Shown here: positions 12,704-24,259 of the stretch, one piece after another
Numbering within the stretch: position 1 is the stretch's first letter
How the letters are laid out: every line of letters starts with the position of its first letter
NCBI GenBank assembly: GCA_024449915.1
Contig: JAMZAV010000064.1
Coordinates: 372,001-436,000, forward strand
Length of the DNA: 64,000 nt
Origin: Sweltsa coloradensis
Lineage: Eukaryota; Arthropoda; Insecta; Plecoptera; Chloroperlidae
Direction: 5' to 3'
Position numbers and translations under genes: made by a program
Notes under the pieces: generated by a model
What the model saw: the letters and a program-made list of their open reading frames with translations, nothing else
Told to the model about the DNA's origin: nothing
Databases searched by the model: none

Positions 12704-13126
12704 AATAAATAAAATAAATAAATTGTATTTAGAGTCTACACACTCGGTTATATAACTGATTTTCAGTGGGGGGATAGTAAATCAAAGCGACCAAGTAACC
12801 CTGTAGGCCCCGACGCAATCGACGAGTGAGCGATAATCAACCAAAGATCGATATTTTTAATAAAAATATAGCAATTGGTATGGACAGTGCGAACACCCGC
12901 GGATCAACGCCAGAATCAACTAGGCCGATTCAGAACAACTTTGAATTTATTATGTGCTTCGTTACTAGGACGGCTCCAAAGTCACCGTTGAAAAACTCCT
13001 TAGACAAGAACTGATGGACTTAAGTCCAAATCAGAAGTTAAAAATCTTCTGACTTTGGCGGCAATCGAACCCCTGATCTTCTGCATTGGAAGCAGATACG
13101 CTAACCACAAGACCAACGAGCCACAC
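12704..13126 (-). mobile_element. S2a: tRNA-headed SINE, full length
   Basis: On the minus strand the element begins GTGTGGCTCGTTGGTC (13126 downwards), with an A-box-like TGGTCTTGTGGTTAGCG and a B-box GGGGTTCGATTGCC. This forms a tRNA-like head whose anticodon-loop position reads TTCCAAT. The body contains GGCGTTGATCCGCGGGTGTT-like text and CGCTCACTCGTCGATTGCG. It ends in an AT-rich tail of TTTA units (left edge near 12704). The same body is at 25730-26056, 61401-61798, 60207-60269 and 63065-63103. A short open frame within it (12826-13014) is incidental. Confidence 0.85.
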
Positions 13127-15759
13127 AAAAAAAGTACATTTATATGTTATTGTTTATTTTAGGTTCGAAACAATTCAAAGGTAGCCAACTACAACAGCGG
13201 ATGTTGTGACTTCTTATTTTTATTTTCCATCTCCCAATCCTGGCACAATGGCTAGCCATTGACGACCACTTGTAGGTATAAGAGGTCGGTCAATAACTTA
13301 GCCTCATTTATAACTCCCCTCCATTATCCCCTCTTACCTTGAGGTTCTCAAGAACTTACTCATAATTGCCCAGAAGATTCTTTTCCTAGACCTGAGCAAA
13401 ACATTATGAAGCAACCATTTGAATTCAACTGTGAAAATGTATTACATTTTGCGTCGTATATCAAAGACACACAAAATTATATTTGTGGTGTGGTGTGGTG
13501 TATAATTATCGTGTATATTCTAAGTGTGTGTGCGTTCGTGTTAATGTGTATGATTGCAAACGTATAATTTTTTTTTTATTATTATACATCCAATGCATAC
13601 GATAGAATGTGCGATCAATAATAATAATAATAATATATATTATTATTTCCAGTCTTAAGTACTAACATAATAGCGTCATAGTGGCTAACATCATACATAT
13701 ATAGGCCCTATATATAATATATATTTATTTATAAATAGGTATCTAATGGAAAATTGAAAAAAACGAAACGTAATATCGTGACTTGACAGAATTTAATGCA
13801 CGAAATATCTTGAAGCACACACAAGTTTTTAGAGCACGTTAACGGCCTTATTTGTTTTAGAGCTAGGTTTACAGCTCACCCTTTGAACACTACGGTGCAT
13901 TAACTGCGAACTTGGTTTATCCGTTGTTTTCTGTCTTCTTTTATTTAATCACAATAGATTTACATCATCTCAACAAGGAGCACTTCTGAAATATTCATAG
14001 CTTTGACTGCTTATTATAACAAAATTAATGAGATTTTCCGACGTGCTGTGAATAAAGCCAGAAGATAGCAAGAATGTGGTGTTATTTTTTTAAATTTTAT
14101 ATTTTTACTTAAATAGTTATGCGACAATTAATGGTTGTCAATACTGAATTATACAAGTAAACTAAATTCATAAAATGTCGTAATACTAACGCAAATTCTT
14201 AGATAAAGAAAGGTTGCTTGGTTGGTTGAAATACTTTTTTTTTAGTTGTAATGTTATTTACGATAAGACTCGGGCTTTTACCCAATAATATAAAACACAA
14301 CATTCATTTAAGACGTGGCGACTTAAATACACCACATGAAAAGAATCAACCTGCCTCAAGTCATTAGTTGGGGATCGTCATGCGAGAAGCCTGATGCTGT
14401 TCTCGACCACCGTTCAACGACGTCTGAGCGACTACATTCTGCTCCGAGTCGATCTTACTCCTGGCTAATCTACTCACAAATCACATTTCATGTCTTATTC
14501 CTATTATCATCAACAAGTTAGCAACGAGACACATATTACAACACCATCTCAATGATAACTCGTTTTAGTCTGAGCGAGAAGAGGGTATATCGGATTTGAA
14601 TACTAAAACCAGAGCAAGCGGTGAAGTCTCTATGGTAAATACCCTCTCAACATTCGGAACACGAATATTGACCCTGCGAACGAAGTCGAGAACGACGGAA
14701 ACGAATAGGAGGGATGACCTCTTCGCCGGGAAGTGACAGCTTCATGATTGCTCCTCAGCCAGGTTATATCTCGGCGCGAGTCTAAGAAATACATCATTGA
14801 GGGGAGGGAGTGGCGACAATGCAATACGTTCCGGTGACACCTCGTATAGCCACGACCTACAATGATATCAAACACGATGTGTAATGTTGGCGACAGCGAG
14901 GTTCATTCGGTGTCGCACGTTTTGATTGGGTTTGTTCTTTCCAAGGGTGGATTCAGAAAGAAGAAGTGATGGGAAATAAATGCCGTGGAATATACCCTTA
15001 CAACGTGGACAATTGTTGAGTGTATTTCTATCATTTACCATTGAGGAGTGTATAATGACGATGATCACACAAACTAGATATAACCTACTATATCAAATAA
15101 TGATTCATCTAGCGAACGTGTTTTTATAAAGCTGTAATGATTTTGATCGGATAAGTCAGTTATCAAGAAATAACCAATAATTAAGAAATCACAAAAAGTG
15201 AGACCCTTTTGAGCAAATAATTTATAACCATAATTTACTGTACCATTCCATATGATTTGTTTGAATACATAAATGAAGTGTTTTATATTGCCCTGATATA
15301 ATTTGTATATACTTCATTTATCTACTATATTGATTGATTTAAGTCTTTATTTGAAGGTGGGATTGAAGCTAGTGAAACCATATGTTCCATCCAACCATTA
15401 AGGTACATACCTTAGTATTATGTTGATGATATTAATGATAACTTCACTTACTACTAATACTAATAATAATAATGAAGGCCTTATGAAAATTATATATAAT
15501 TATAATATAAAGTAATTGCATGCATGGCCTGATGAAAATTACTGATAATTAATTGAAAATATAAACATTAGAAATTATGACAACAGTTTGTAAAGCTAGC
15601 CATTCATTCACCGCATTCATCCATCTCTTCCATACAGTTTCCATGCTGTAACAAAGAAGGCCTCGTAACATAGTGTAACACAGGTTACCGAGCATAATAA
15701 TATGTAACTTATTAACATTGTTTGGGTTGTTTTGATATTAATTATTGTTATGCATAAGT
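13127..15759. other. No gene recognised
   Basis: AT-rich, with GTGTGG/GTGT microsatellite near 13490, (AAT)n near 13618 and TA-rich tracts near 13690-13735. About 14640-14880 is more GC-rich, with an 81-codon minus-strand frame that I do not recognise. Confidence 0.5.
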
Positions 15760-16034
15760 ATTTGAAGAATTGAAATAAAGTAAGTAGTGGCACTTTTAAA
15801 AGCATTAAGTTAACACATAAAGTTATTTATATATTCGTCTCTGATATCAGGCGGAAGAGCATTCCAAGTTCGAATAGCGTGGATTTTGAATGAGTGGTCA
15901 AGGAGACTAGTTCTGTGTATGGGAAATGAGAGTTGCGTACCGGACCTAGACCTGGTATTAAACTTGTGGTTCGAGTAAAGGTAAAGGCGAGATAAGACGG
16001 TGACGATGTTGAAAGTAGCTTGTGAACAAGGCAT
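15760..16034 (-). pseudogene. LINE-type retrotransposon ORF2 C-terminal fragment
   Basis: The minus-strand translation has the pattern HKFNTRSRSG, then a leucine/proline-rich stretch, then WNALPPDIR. This is the familiar C-terminal tail of reverse transcriptases from CR1/L2/jockey-like non-LTR retrotransposons. A stop codon follows at about 15809. The frame then continues with FKSATTYF-like residues, the expected phenylalanine/lysine-rich end of such proteins, so the stop looks like a decay mutation. No catalytic RT motif (YADD type) remains upstream. The fragment is 5'-truncated, as is usual for LINE copies, and not functional. Confidence 0.75.
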
Positions 16035-17342
16035 ACGGAACGTGGAAGTGTAATGAGATCACAATTGTTTGTTTTTAATTTGACCCGACTGTTATACTAA
16101 AAGTGTGTGGTTCTAAGTACATGGTGTGCTCGTGCTACTTGAACTAAAAGGGGTCACCCAACAAGGCTAGATCTTATGGAACTGATGTATCATTCGTTTT
16201 GTGACTGTAATCAAGATGAAAACTTAATTACAAAAAAAAACAGTTATTTATTAACATGTGAATATGTAAGTGTATAAAATGTATACATAGATAAAAGAAC
16301 TATATTTCAAAGTAATTCCAGTTTATCATAGTTCAGTGCTTCGTTTGTATCAGCAATGAAGGATTAATGTCTGGCTAGAAGTTTCTTGAGGCGATACGAC
16401 CACAAGCTGCGCGGGGTGGCGGGGGGGGGGGGCTTACTCGAAAGTGGATAAAGACGCGAAGGTTTGTTGTAATATTTAAGCTATTTGCCAAGGCTACGTC
16501 CCACTCATTCAAGTTTCCGTACTTGTCGGATTATAATGATGGATGGTCGTCCGAAAACTCGCATGAGTTTAGCAGGGAATTAAGTTAAATGTAGCTCGAT
16601 CAAATATGAAATGTTTATTCAAATATGATCCATATCCATCTTTACTTTGTTTCAATTAGAATAGATAAGGATAGAAAATGCGAATCGCTGTTTTATGCTT
16701 GTAGATAGATTTTGGTCATTATTTTATAAGCGTTGATGTTATTTGTAGGATAATCAAATCAACTCAATGTTTTGAATATTTTAGTTTCATTATCTCTTAT
16801 TGAATCTTTTAGACGAGTTACAATAATTCAAAAGGAAGAAAGAACAGTTTTTAATAACGAGGGAGCACAGCGACTGTCTTACATTTCAAGTCAAACGGCA
16901 CAAGATCTGTTTTTTTGTGAGTGAGTGAGTTTGCTCCAGAACGACCGAACGGCTGAAAAGATTGCGCTAAAATTTTAAACACATATCCGGCACAAGTCTT
17001 TAGCCTGCAGTTAACATTTAGGGCGAAATCCGTTACGATTTAAACTCACGAGAAATAATAAATTTAAAAAAAGGCTGAAAATGTGTAGGATTTAATTTAA
17101 CGACAATGTTTTTTTTTATTAGAGAAATCATTTCAATCGAATCACGTCTGTCAGGCGGTGAGTGCATGCAGGGACCAAGATGTATCAAATCTTACAAGCT
17201 CAAGGTTCCCCATCATTCTGCTGGGAGATTGAGTAAACCTTGCAATCTTTACACGTATGTCGTACTGACTATGTTTTCCATAGTGATGTATATGCATTTC
17301 AAAATATGTTCTATAATATTTTAATACAATCCAAAAATAAAA
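16035..17342. other. No gene recognised; possible Helitron-like fragment near 16910-17060
   Basis: A G-run lies near 16419. Around 16910-17060 a poly-T tract is followed by GTGAGTGAGTGAG and GACCGAACGGCTGAAAAGAT-like text. This resembles in layout the poly-T plus CGAACGGAGGC segment of family H2, but no termini are seen, so this is only a suggestion. Confidence 0.35.
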
Positions 17343-17412
17343 ATCTATCTTGACCGTTGTTTGAACCTGGGTCTCAAACATTCCGCGAATAAAGACGCCT
17401 TAGCCAACTAGA
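17343..17412 (-). mobile_element. S1 SINE fragment, tRNA-like head
   Basis: The minus strand reads GTCTAGTTGGCTAAGGCG followed by an anticodon-arm-like segment and GACCCAGGTTCAAAC (B-box-like), then TAGATTTTTATTTTTGG. It is the same tRNA-like head as at 27770-28020. Its 5' edge is cut by the H5b terminus at 17413. Confidence 0.65.
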
Positions 17413-17822
17413 CTAGGAAAACGCCAAAGTCGTTGTTAGACGAGTGAGCGAGTCATGTGTTGAGTACCCGGGAACACGTGCATTTGAGTTGATTGGTATA
17501 AGGTAGATGATAGGGTTATTGAGTTTATTTGGTATAGGGGCGAGTCAACTGTAAGGCCATAATGCGCCACTCTAGCCTATAGTTGCTCCGAAGCAAGTAA
17601 GCAGATGCGCGCGGTTTCGGCGGGCCAATGAGCGATCAGTATTTTATAAATCTGGGACCGCTGATTGGCTGCAATCCACCCGCCGGTGATGTCAGCATCT
17701 GCTTACTTGCTTTGGTACAACTATCTAATAGGCTAAGGAAAAAAGACCCATGCTAGATCCAGCAATAGGTAGGGTGTTCAAAGGGGATGTTACCGGGTGC
17801 TCAACACATGATTCGATCACTC
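17413..17822 (-). mobile_element. H5b: small element with CTAGGAAAACGCC terminus, one end truncated
   Basis: The left end CTAGGAAAACGCCAAAGTCG is followed by GACGAGTGAGCGAGTCATG. The right part (GTTACCGGGTGCTCAACACA, about 17790-17822) is the opposite terminus, but its last 30 or so bases are missing. Internal text such as AATGCGCCACTCTAGCC matches H5a (18450-18745) in opposite orientation. A secondary foldback insertion occupies about 17570-17735. Confidence 0.7.
17570..17735. repeat. Small foldback insertion inside H5b
   Basis: AAGCAAGTAAGCAGATG near 17592 faces CATCTGCTTACTTGCTTTGG near 17696 as an inverted repeat, with AGCCTATAG and CTAATAGGCT outside. H5a has no counterpart, so it was probably inserted as a separate foldback/MITE. 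Confidence 0.6.
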
Positions 17823-18049
17823 TTATATATTAAAATATACTATCATTACCTCCTACAAAACTAATCTGTAAGACAAAGCCATTAAAATTCTGCAAGTTTC
17901 TTTGCTAGTTGCATTATTGCCAAAAGAAATCGCAAGCTGGCAAGAGTTATTTGATAGTTTTAAAAGATCCTATTGAGAATATTACAGAGACTTGAATTTC
18001 TCTCTTGAAATAACCATGATTAACTTGAACACCGATATTTGTTGTTAAT

Positions 18050-18066
18050 CACGCAACAAAAAAAAA
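18050..18066 (-). terminator. Pol III terminator of tRNA-Ser
   Basis: An A9 run on the plus strand is T9 in the sense of the tRNA, starting a few bases beyond the discriminator base. Confidence 0.85.
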
Positions 18067-18067
18067 T

Positions 18068-18149
18068 CGACGAGGATGGGATTCGAACCCACGCGGGCAG
18101 AGCCCAATGGATTAGCAGTCCATCGCCTTAACCACTCGGCCACCTCGTC
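18068..18149 (-). tRNA. trnS-GCU: tRNA-Ser, anticodon GCT
   Basis: The minus strand forms a complete cloverleaf of 82 nt. The acceptor is GACGAGG/CCTCGTC with discriminator G. The D-arm is GCC...GGC with AGTGGTTAA in the loop. The anticodon stem is ATGGA/TCCAT with loop CTGCTAA (anticodon GCT, reading AGC and AGU). The long variable arm expected of class II tRNA-Ser is present, and the T-arm has loop TTCGAAT. The internal A and B boxes are intact. A run of nine T follows directly downstream as a Pol III terminator. No CCA is encoded, as in nuclear genes. It sits between two inverted H5 copies and looks functional. It is the only intact cellular gene I can support in the window. Confidence 0.96.
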
Positions 18150-18449
18150 ATGTGTTATCAGGTCGTTTGTTACACGTCACATGGCAAATAAGCTCGAGTT
18201 TCTTCACGCCTGTCGACTTTGCACTTAGCCATATTTTACTAACAGTCTTTGTGAAATAAATAACAAACTTGTTTTGTAGACATTAAGTTCTGTCAAATCA
18301 GCTTTCGTGTGATATTGACTTATAAACTTAGTTGCGATTATCAGCAGAAAAATACGTTATCAGAAATTATTTTCTGATTGACTTCACGATAACATGTGAC
18401 TGTGACATGAACCTACGCTGGAACCAAGCCACCGTATGTTGATATTTCA

Positions 18450-18745
18450 CTAGGAAAACGCCAAAGTCGTTGATAGACGAGTGAGCGACACATGTGTTGA
18501 GTACCCGGTAACATTCCATTTCCTCCCCCATCACAAGTCTGGATCCAGCATCGGTCTTCCCTCTCTAGCCTATCATATGTTAGAGTGGCGCATTATGGTC
18601 TTACAGTTGACGCGCCCTTATACCAACTAAACTCAAAACACTATCATTTATGCTTTAGTTATCAATAAACTTAAATGCTAGTGTTCCCGGGTTCTCAACT
18701 CATGACTCGCTCACTCGTCTAACAACGAATTTGGCGTTTTCCTAG
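18450..18745 (+). mobile_element. H5a: 296-bp element with CTAG at both termini
   Basis: The left end CTAGGAAAACGCCAAAGTCG and right end GGCGTTTTCCTAG form terminal inverted repeats of about 60 bp. Both ends look like the 3' end of the Helitron-like families: CTAG, then AAAACGC, then a short hairpin, then GAGTGAGCGA. The flanking bases are A on the left and T on the right. The two subterminal regions differ (CCCGGTAACAT versus CCCGGGAACAC), so the element has a polarity, and H5b lies in the opposite orientation. No coding capacity. Confidence 0.75.
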
Positions 18746-19027
18746 TCAAATAAGCGTATGATTTTGTTGTGAGATTACTAATTTCGCCTTGTAAGCTGCG
18801 TGCTAATTAAGAGGGATCTTATTTTAAAATTCGTGCAAACTATACAATTTATTTGTTTTGCAATGGTCAGCTTAATTAAGCAGCATTCACCATTCTACAC
18901 TTATTTCTGAATATATTAGTGTACGTTTAACGTGCGCATAACTTAGGTTAGTGTTGTCGTCAAGGAATGGATGTTTGCGACCCCTCCCCTACCCCCCCCC
19001 CCCCGTGGTTCACCTGACAGTCATTGA

Positions 19028-20046
19028 TTAAGCGAGCGAAGCGAGCGTTTCCATTTGACTCTGCCGGAAAAAATAGTCACTGGTTTTGTTTTTTTTTTTT
19101 TTTGTTTTGTTTGTTTTTTTTTTTTTTTTTTTTTTGTTTGTATGTCTCGCGATAACGTTCGAACGGAGGCTCGGATCGAGTTGAAATTTTCACCATCCGC
19201 AAGCTTTGTTCTCGATTGAATGCCATTAGTTTTGTGGCAAAATCGTTCAAAAAGTTAAAAAGTTACATTAAAGTTAATCCAAAGTTTTTTTTTCAAACTC
19301 AACGGCGACAAAATCTGAGATAGCCAAATCATTTAGAATGTCCGTCCGGTCACGAATATGTTAATTTTATTTTGATCCGATAAGTAGTGTAGATGGAAAT
19401 TACATTATAACAAAGTACGGTTACCATGGCAACGGAAAGTCGTGCAGCTTTTTTGGCTCATGATAGCGGTCGAACGGAGGCTCGGATCGAGTTGAAATTT
19501 TCACCATCCGCAAGCTTTGTTCTCGATTGAATGCCATTAGTTTTGTGGCAAAATCGTTCAAAAAGTTAAAAAGTTACATTAAAGTTAATCGAAAGTTTTT
19601 TTTTCAAACTCAACGGCGACAAAATCTGAGATAGCCAAATCATTTAGAATGTCCGTCCGGTCACGAATATGTTAATTTTATTTTGATCCGATTAGTAGTG
19701 TAGATGGAAATTACATTATAACAAAAGTAACGTTGCCATGGCAACGAAAAGACGCGCGAAGTTTCTAATGCACTGCCACCTAGAAGTAATCAAAATACTT
19801 TCGAGGAAGCAGTCTATTATTTGTCAACAAAGAGTTTAAATAGTTTTCCCAAGGAGTCAAGGTCCTCTAGATGGCGGTGGATTTTAAAGTAAAGATTTAA
19901 ACACGGGTTTACCCAAATGCCTTGGCAATAATAAATAATACTGGAAACGCGAACGTCGTAAATTTTAAAATTTTAAAAAATGTGCAATGTGGATCTAGCT
20001 AAAGCACGTGCTCGCTTATCAACGCGTCCAACTGAGCGTTTCCTAG
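19028..20046 (+). mobile_element. H2a: Helitron-like element with duplicated 311-bp core
   Basis: The 5' end TTAAGCGAGCGAAGCGAGCG follows A. The 3' end has AACGC GTCCAACTGA GCGTT as a hairpin, then TCCTAG, with T following. Just inside is GCTCGCTTATC, the inverse of the 5' end. A core starting CGAACGGAGGCTCGGATCGA occurs at 19160 and again at 19471, a tandem duplication of about 311 bp not present in H2b or H2c. Short minus-strand frames are conserved between copies only because the DNA is nearly identical. H2a also serves as the empty-site reference for both nested insertions at 21.2-24.3 kb. Confidence 0.8.
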
Positions 20047-21202
20047 TAGTGGAATTAGCCGCAGCCGGCCCTCCGTCGTTGATTCCTGCCGACTAATAGT
20101 CTGGAACGACAATTTGATGTTGTGGCTTCGTCGGCCGAGAATATCGACCTCACCGACAGCAAAACATCTCCCCTGTACTACCTCAGTTCTAGTATGAGGC
20201 ATTTCAATTGCCAATCATCAAAACCAATTATCACAATAATTATTAGGAAAACAGACGTTGAGCGTGGTTCCCATAGGTTATTATATGGTTTAACTGGCCA
20301 TGTAGTAGCTTTCTCAAACGTAAAGCCGACAACAACTTTGGAGATGTAATTTTTTCATAAATCGCGTATGTTGTTAGGATCGTTGATATGGGTTCTTATA
20401 TTTTGTGTCTCTTATAAAATCCAGGGGAAATACTAACAAACCTAAACAGCTTTTGAATGTTGAGTTGGATTTTATATCATTATCTCTTATTTATTGTATA
20501 TTATATGTTAAACACAGGTATTACATTTATATTTTCTATCTGAAGTGACGCAATTAACTTGAAACGATGGCATTGGTCATCGAAGTGATCGGTTATAAAT
20601 ATAAGTTCTAGACTATTTTGCTTGGTTTTCCTTCAATGCATTTAGGAATATAAATTTAAAATCTTCTTTAACAGATAAATGTGATTTCTTTAAATTGATA
20701 TGCATATAAAATGCAATACATCTTTATGTACAATTAACTTAAGAAATGACTTGCTCAAAAAGATCTAATATATTTTTGTATTTTTGTGTACAAAGGTGGA
20801 AAGATTTTATTTAATCAACAAACATGTTTTAAATTAATAATACCACTGCCTGCATCTTGTTTGTTGAATAACTGACTATTCCATTCAATCTGTTACTCCC
20901 AAATCAATGTTTACACTATTGGGTATGCACACAAACAGTCCATGAATATTTAAAGTTGGTATTCATCTTCCGTCGGCAAAACGTGTTTCCGTTTACGATT
21001 TGTGAAATGCTTACATTAATATTGCAATATAGTATGATGTGCATTAGCCATCTCATACTATCTTTATTCTCGGAACGTTTTTCCAGTTCTGGTAGACATA
21101 TAAAAATTGATTTTCACATTTGAGAAGATTGTATAACACGTATAAATAAATTAGTTTAGTATTATTGCAACGTTGATATCGTGATCACAGCACATATTTT
21201 AG
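20047..21202. other. No gene recognised
   Basis: AT-rich DNA. A 75-codon plus-strand frame at 20122-20349 and its antisense have no recognisable content. Confidence 0.5.
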
Positions 21203-21913
21203 TTAAGCGAGCGAAGCGAGCGTTTCCATTTGACTCTGCCGGAAAAATTAGGCACTGGTTTTGTTTTTTTTGTTTTTTTTGTTTTTTTTTTTGTTTTTTT
21301 GTTTGTTTGTATGTCTCGCCATAACGTTCGAACGGAGGCTCGGATCGAGTTGAAATTTTGACCATCCGCAAGCTTCGTTCTCGATTGAATGCCATTAGTT
21401 TTGTGGCAAAATCGTTCAAAAAGTTAAAAAGTTACATTAAAGTTAATCGAAAGTTTTTTTTTCAAACTAAACGGCGACAAAATCTGAGATAGCCAAATCA
21501 TTTAGAATGTCCGTCCGGTCACGAATATGTTAATTTTATTTTGATCCGATAAGTAGTGTAGATGGAAATTACATTATAACAAAAGGAACGTTGCCATGGC
21601 AACGAAAAGACGCGCGAAGTTTCTAATGCACTGCCACCTAGAAGAAATCAAAATACTTTCGAGGAAGCAGTCTATTATTTGTCACCAAAGAGTTTAAATA
21701 GTTTTCCCAAGGAGTCAAGGTCCTCTAGATGGCGGTGGATTTCATCCACAAAGTAAAGGTTTACTTACACACGGGTTTACCCAAATACCTTGGCAATAAC
21801 TAGGAAACGCTCAGTTGGACGCGTTGACAAGCGAGCACGTGCTATAGCCAGACCCACATTGCACATTTTTTTAAATTTAAAAATTTACGACGTTCGCGTT
21901 TCCAGTATTATTT

Positions 21914-22331
21914 ACACACATAACAAAAACTTGTAGAAATACAGCCAAACCTTACACACTCAAAAGAAATGAGATCTAAAAAAAGGGCCAAGCTCATCTA
22001 CCCTTCCACATTTGCGCATTCTTAATTCATAAACGTACAGTGTCCCATAACAGCATCCTCGAAAAGCTTGGCAAAATAGAATTTGCGATTATTAATTTAA
22101 ACGAAATAGTTCATCCAAGTTCTTTTTTCTAATTAATTAAAACGTAATAACATGCAAATTTTATTTTGCCAAGCTTTTCGAGGATGCTGTTATGGGACAC
22201 TGTACGTTTATGAATTAAGAATGCGCAAATGTGGAAGGGTAGATGAGCTTGGCCCTTTTTTTTAGATCTCATTTCTTTGAGTGTGTAAGGTTTGGCTGTA
22301 TTTCTACAAGTTTTTGTTATGTGTGTGATCT
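21914..22331. repeat. Long inverted repeat at the 5' end of H3a
   Basis: The arms pair from ACACACATAAC/GTTATGTGTGT inward through AAGCTTGGCAAAATA/TATTTTGCCAAGCTT-like segments, with an unpaired centre near 22090-22150. Both arms contain the segment TTTGCGCATTCTTAATTCA, which both arms of H3b lack. Confidence 0.85.
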
Positions 22332-23535
22332 CATTACTTTTTCAAGTTCCATTGCAAAATTATATGTTAAAATATAATAATTTTATCAAAGTTGATTTAA
22401 TTTCTATGGTATTAGCAATAACAATATAGGACGTAAAATATCTAGACCCGGATTCATGTACATCCTGGGTATAGGTGGTATAACCATGGTATAACGACGG
22501 TATAAGGACTGGACCCCAATTCTTGAGTTCGTGGGAGATGACTGTTGAAAACGCAATTTGAAAACGAAGTCGTTTTCGTTTGACACTTTAAAAAGATATG
22601 CGTATAGCAAAGAGCTCGAAAAAGTTCTATATTTATTCTAGATGGCAGTGCCTTCATAATCGAAAGACGAGTTGCGTGAAATGATTTGATTGTTGCAATT
22701 ATGTAAACAAACAGATGAGCAAGCGCATATTATTTTGACACCTTGCTTCGACATTGTGTTTGTGTGTATTGTGTGACAGAACTATGTTGTGCTGGCCTAG
22801 GGTTGGCTAGGCTTGCCAAACATGTAATGTAAGTAATAATTTTATCTAGTCCTATAGCCTAATGGAACTTTAGACCTACACTGTTGTATTATAAATAATT
22901 TTCTACATCTGGGCCTAGGTCAGGGACGGTTTCTGATTTGTTTTATGAGAGTATAATGACAACTTTTCTCATTTCACACATAGAAGCAAAATTTAAAATG
23001 TCCGCCATTTGTTTACGTATCGCACTTTCCCGCCGTACTCTGCTTATACCGTCAACAAGTGTCAAGTAACTATGGTTACTTGTTGATTGTATAAGGCTTA
23101 TTTTAAAACCTTTATTTGGAAGCCTTCCAACAAACTTTTTCAACTTTTTTTTTCAAAAGAGACTATAATACTATAACCTTAATGTCCATGTAAAATATGA
23201 ACATTGTAGTCCCACCCGTCTGGTCAGAATCGCGGGCCGACGTATTAGATGTAAGTAGCAGTAGTAGCAGTAGTAGGAGTAGCTAACATCCTTAAAGTGA
23301 TTTTGAGCATGTTTCAAGCCATTTTTTCACCAAGAAGGAATGGTCGTACCCCAATAAAATTTGGCATGTGTTGTCAGGTACCTAAATCCCCTCGATTGTG
23401 ATAGTTTTCAAGTTCACATCACGTTACATGACGGCTGGGTAACACCTCGAAATCACCCCAACTCTGCTTGGTGTATAAGGTGCTTGAGTGTGTAGCGCAC
23501 CGCGGCTTGGCTGCGGCGCCCTAACGGGCACCTAG
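21914..23535 (+). mobile_element. H3a: 1.62-kb element with a long 5' hairpin, nested in H2c
   Basis: It starts ACACACATAACAAAAAC, with an inverted repeat of about 185 bp per arm (21914-22331). A non-coding body follows, ending in GCCCTAACGGGC (a small hairpin) and ACCTAG. A second copy, H3b, lies on the opposite strand at 55912-57550, also nested in a Helitron-like element. Frames in the body break at different places in the two copies. NENDFVFKLRFQ is shared and then shifts frame, so coding function is unlikely. Its end resembles a Helitron 3' end (hairpin plus CTAG), but the 5' palindrome is unusual for that class. Confidence 0.75.
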
Positions 23536-24259
23536 ATTATTGCCAAGGTATTTGGGTAAACCCGTGTTTAAATCTTTACTTTAAAATCCACCGCCATCTA
23601 GAGGACCTTGACTCCTTGGGGAAACTATTTAATCTCTTTGTTGACAAATAATAGACTGCTTCCTCGAAAGTATTTTGATTACTTCTAGGTGGCAGTGCAT
23701 TAGAAACTTCGCGCGTCTTTTCGTTGCCATGGCAACGTTACTTTTGTTATAATGTAATTTCCATCTACACTACTTATCGGATCAAAATAAAATTAACATA
23801 TTCGTGACCGGACGGACATTCTAAATGATTTGGCTATCTCAGATTTTGTCGCCGTTGAGTTTGAAAAAAAAACTTTCGATTAACTTTAATGTAACTTTTT
23901 AACTTTTTGAACGATTTTGCCACAAAACTAATGGCATTCAATCGAGAACAAAGCTTGCGGATGGTGAAAATTTCAACTCGATCCGAGCCTCCGTTCGAAC
24001 GTTATCGCGAGACATACAAACAAAAAAAAAACAAACAAAAAAACAAACAAAAAAAAAAAAAAACAAAACAAAACCAGTGACTATTTTTTCCGGCAGAGTC
24101 AAATGGAAACGCTCGCTTCGCTCGCTTAATAAATAATATTGGAAACATGGCCCTGTGGACAGCGAACGTCGCAAATTTTAAAATTTAAAAAAATGTGCAA
24201 TGTGGGTCTAGCTATAGCACGTGCTCGCTTATCAACGCGTCCAACTGAGCGTTTCCTAG

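Larger units (their letters stand above)
21800..24129 (-). mobile_element. H2c: Helitron-like element nested in H2b and interrupted by H3a
   Basis: On the plus strand it begins CTAGGAAACGCTCAGTTGG (its 3' end) and finishes CGCTTCGCTCGCTTAA (its 5' end). It carries one core unit. Its sequence is split by H3a at 21914-23535: the parts GTTTCCAGTATTATTT and ATTATTGCCAAGG are contiguous in the reverse complement of H2a. Confidence 0.8.
21203..24259 (+). mobile_element. H2b: Helitron-like element interrupted by H2c
   Basis: Its first part runs 21203-21799 (5' TTAAGCGAGCGAAGCGAGCG, single core unit). It resumes at 24130 (TAAATAATATTGG) and ends GCGTTTCCTAG at 24259. Joining the two parts conceptually matches the uninterrupted GGCAATAATAAATAATACTGG of H2a, which shows that 21800-24129 is a later insertion. 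Confidence 0.8.

Noticed and set aside
15532..15575. Second hammerhead candidate (CTGATGA ... GAAA)
   Set aside because: The putative stem II leaves four unpaired bases before GAAA, and no stems I or III are apparent.
19028..24259. Conserved NRERSLRMVKISTRSEPP-type peptide on the strand opposite the H2 5'-to-3' sense
   Set aside because: Similarity between copies is explained by near-identical DNA. Frames run into poly-A tracts of different length, and no start or domain is shared.
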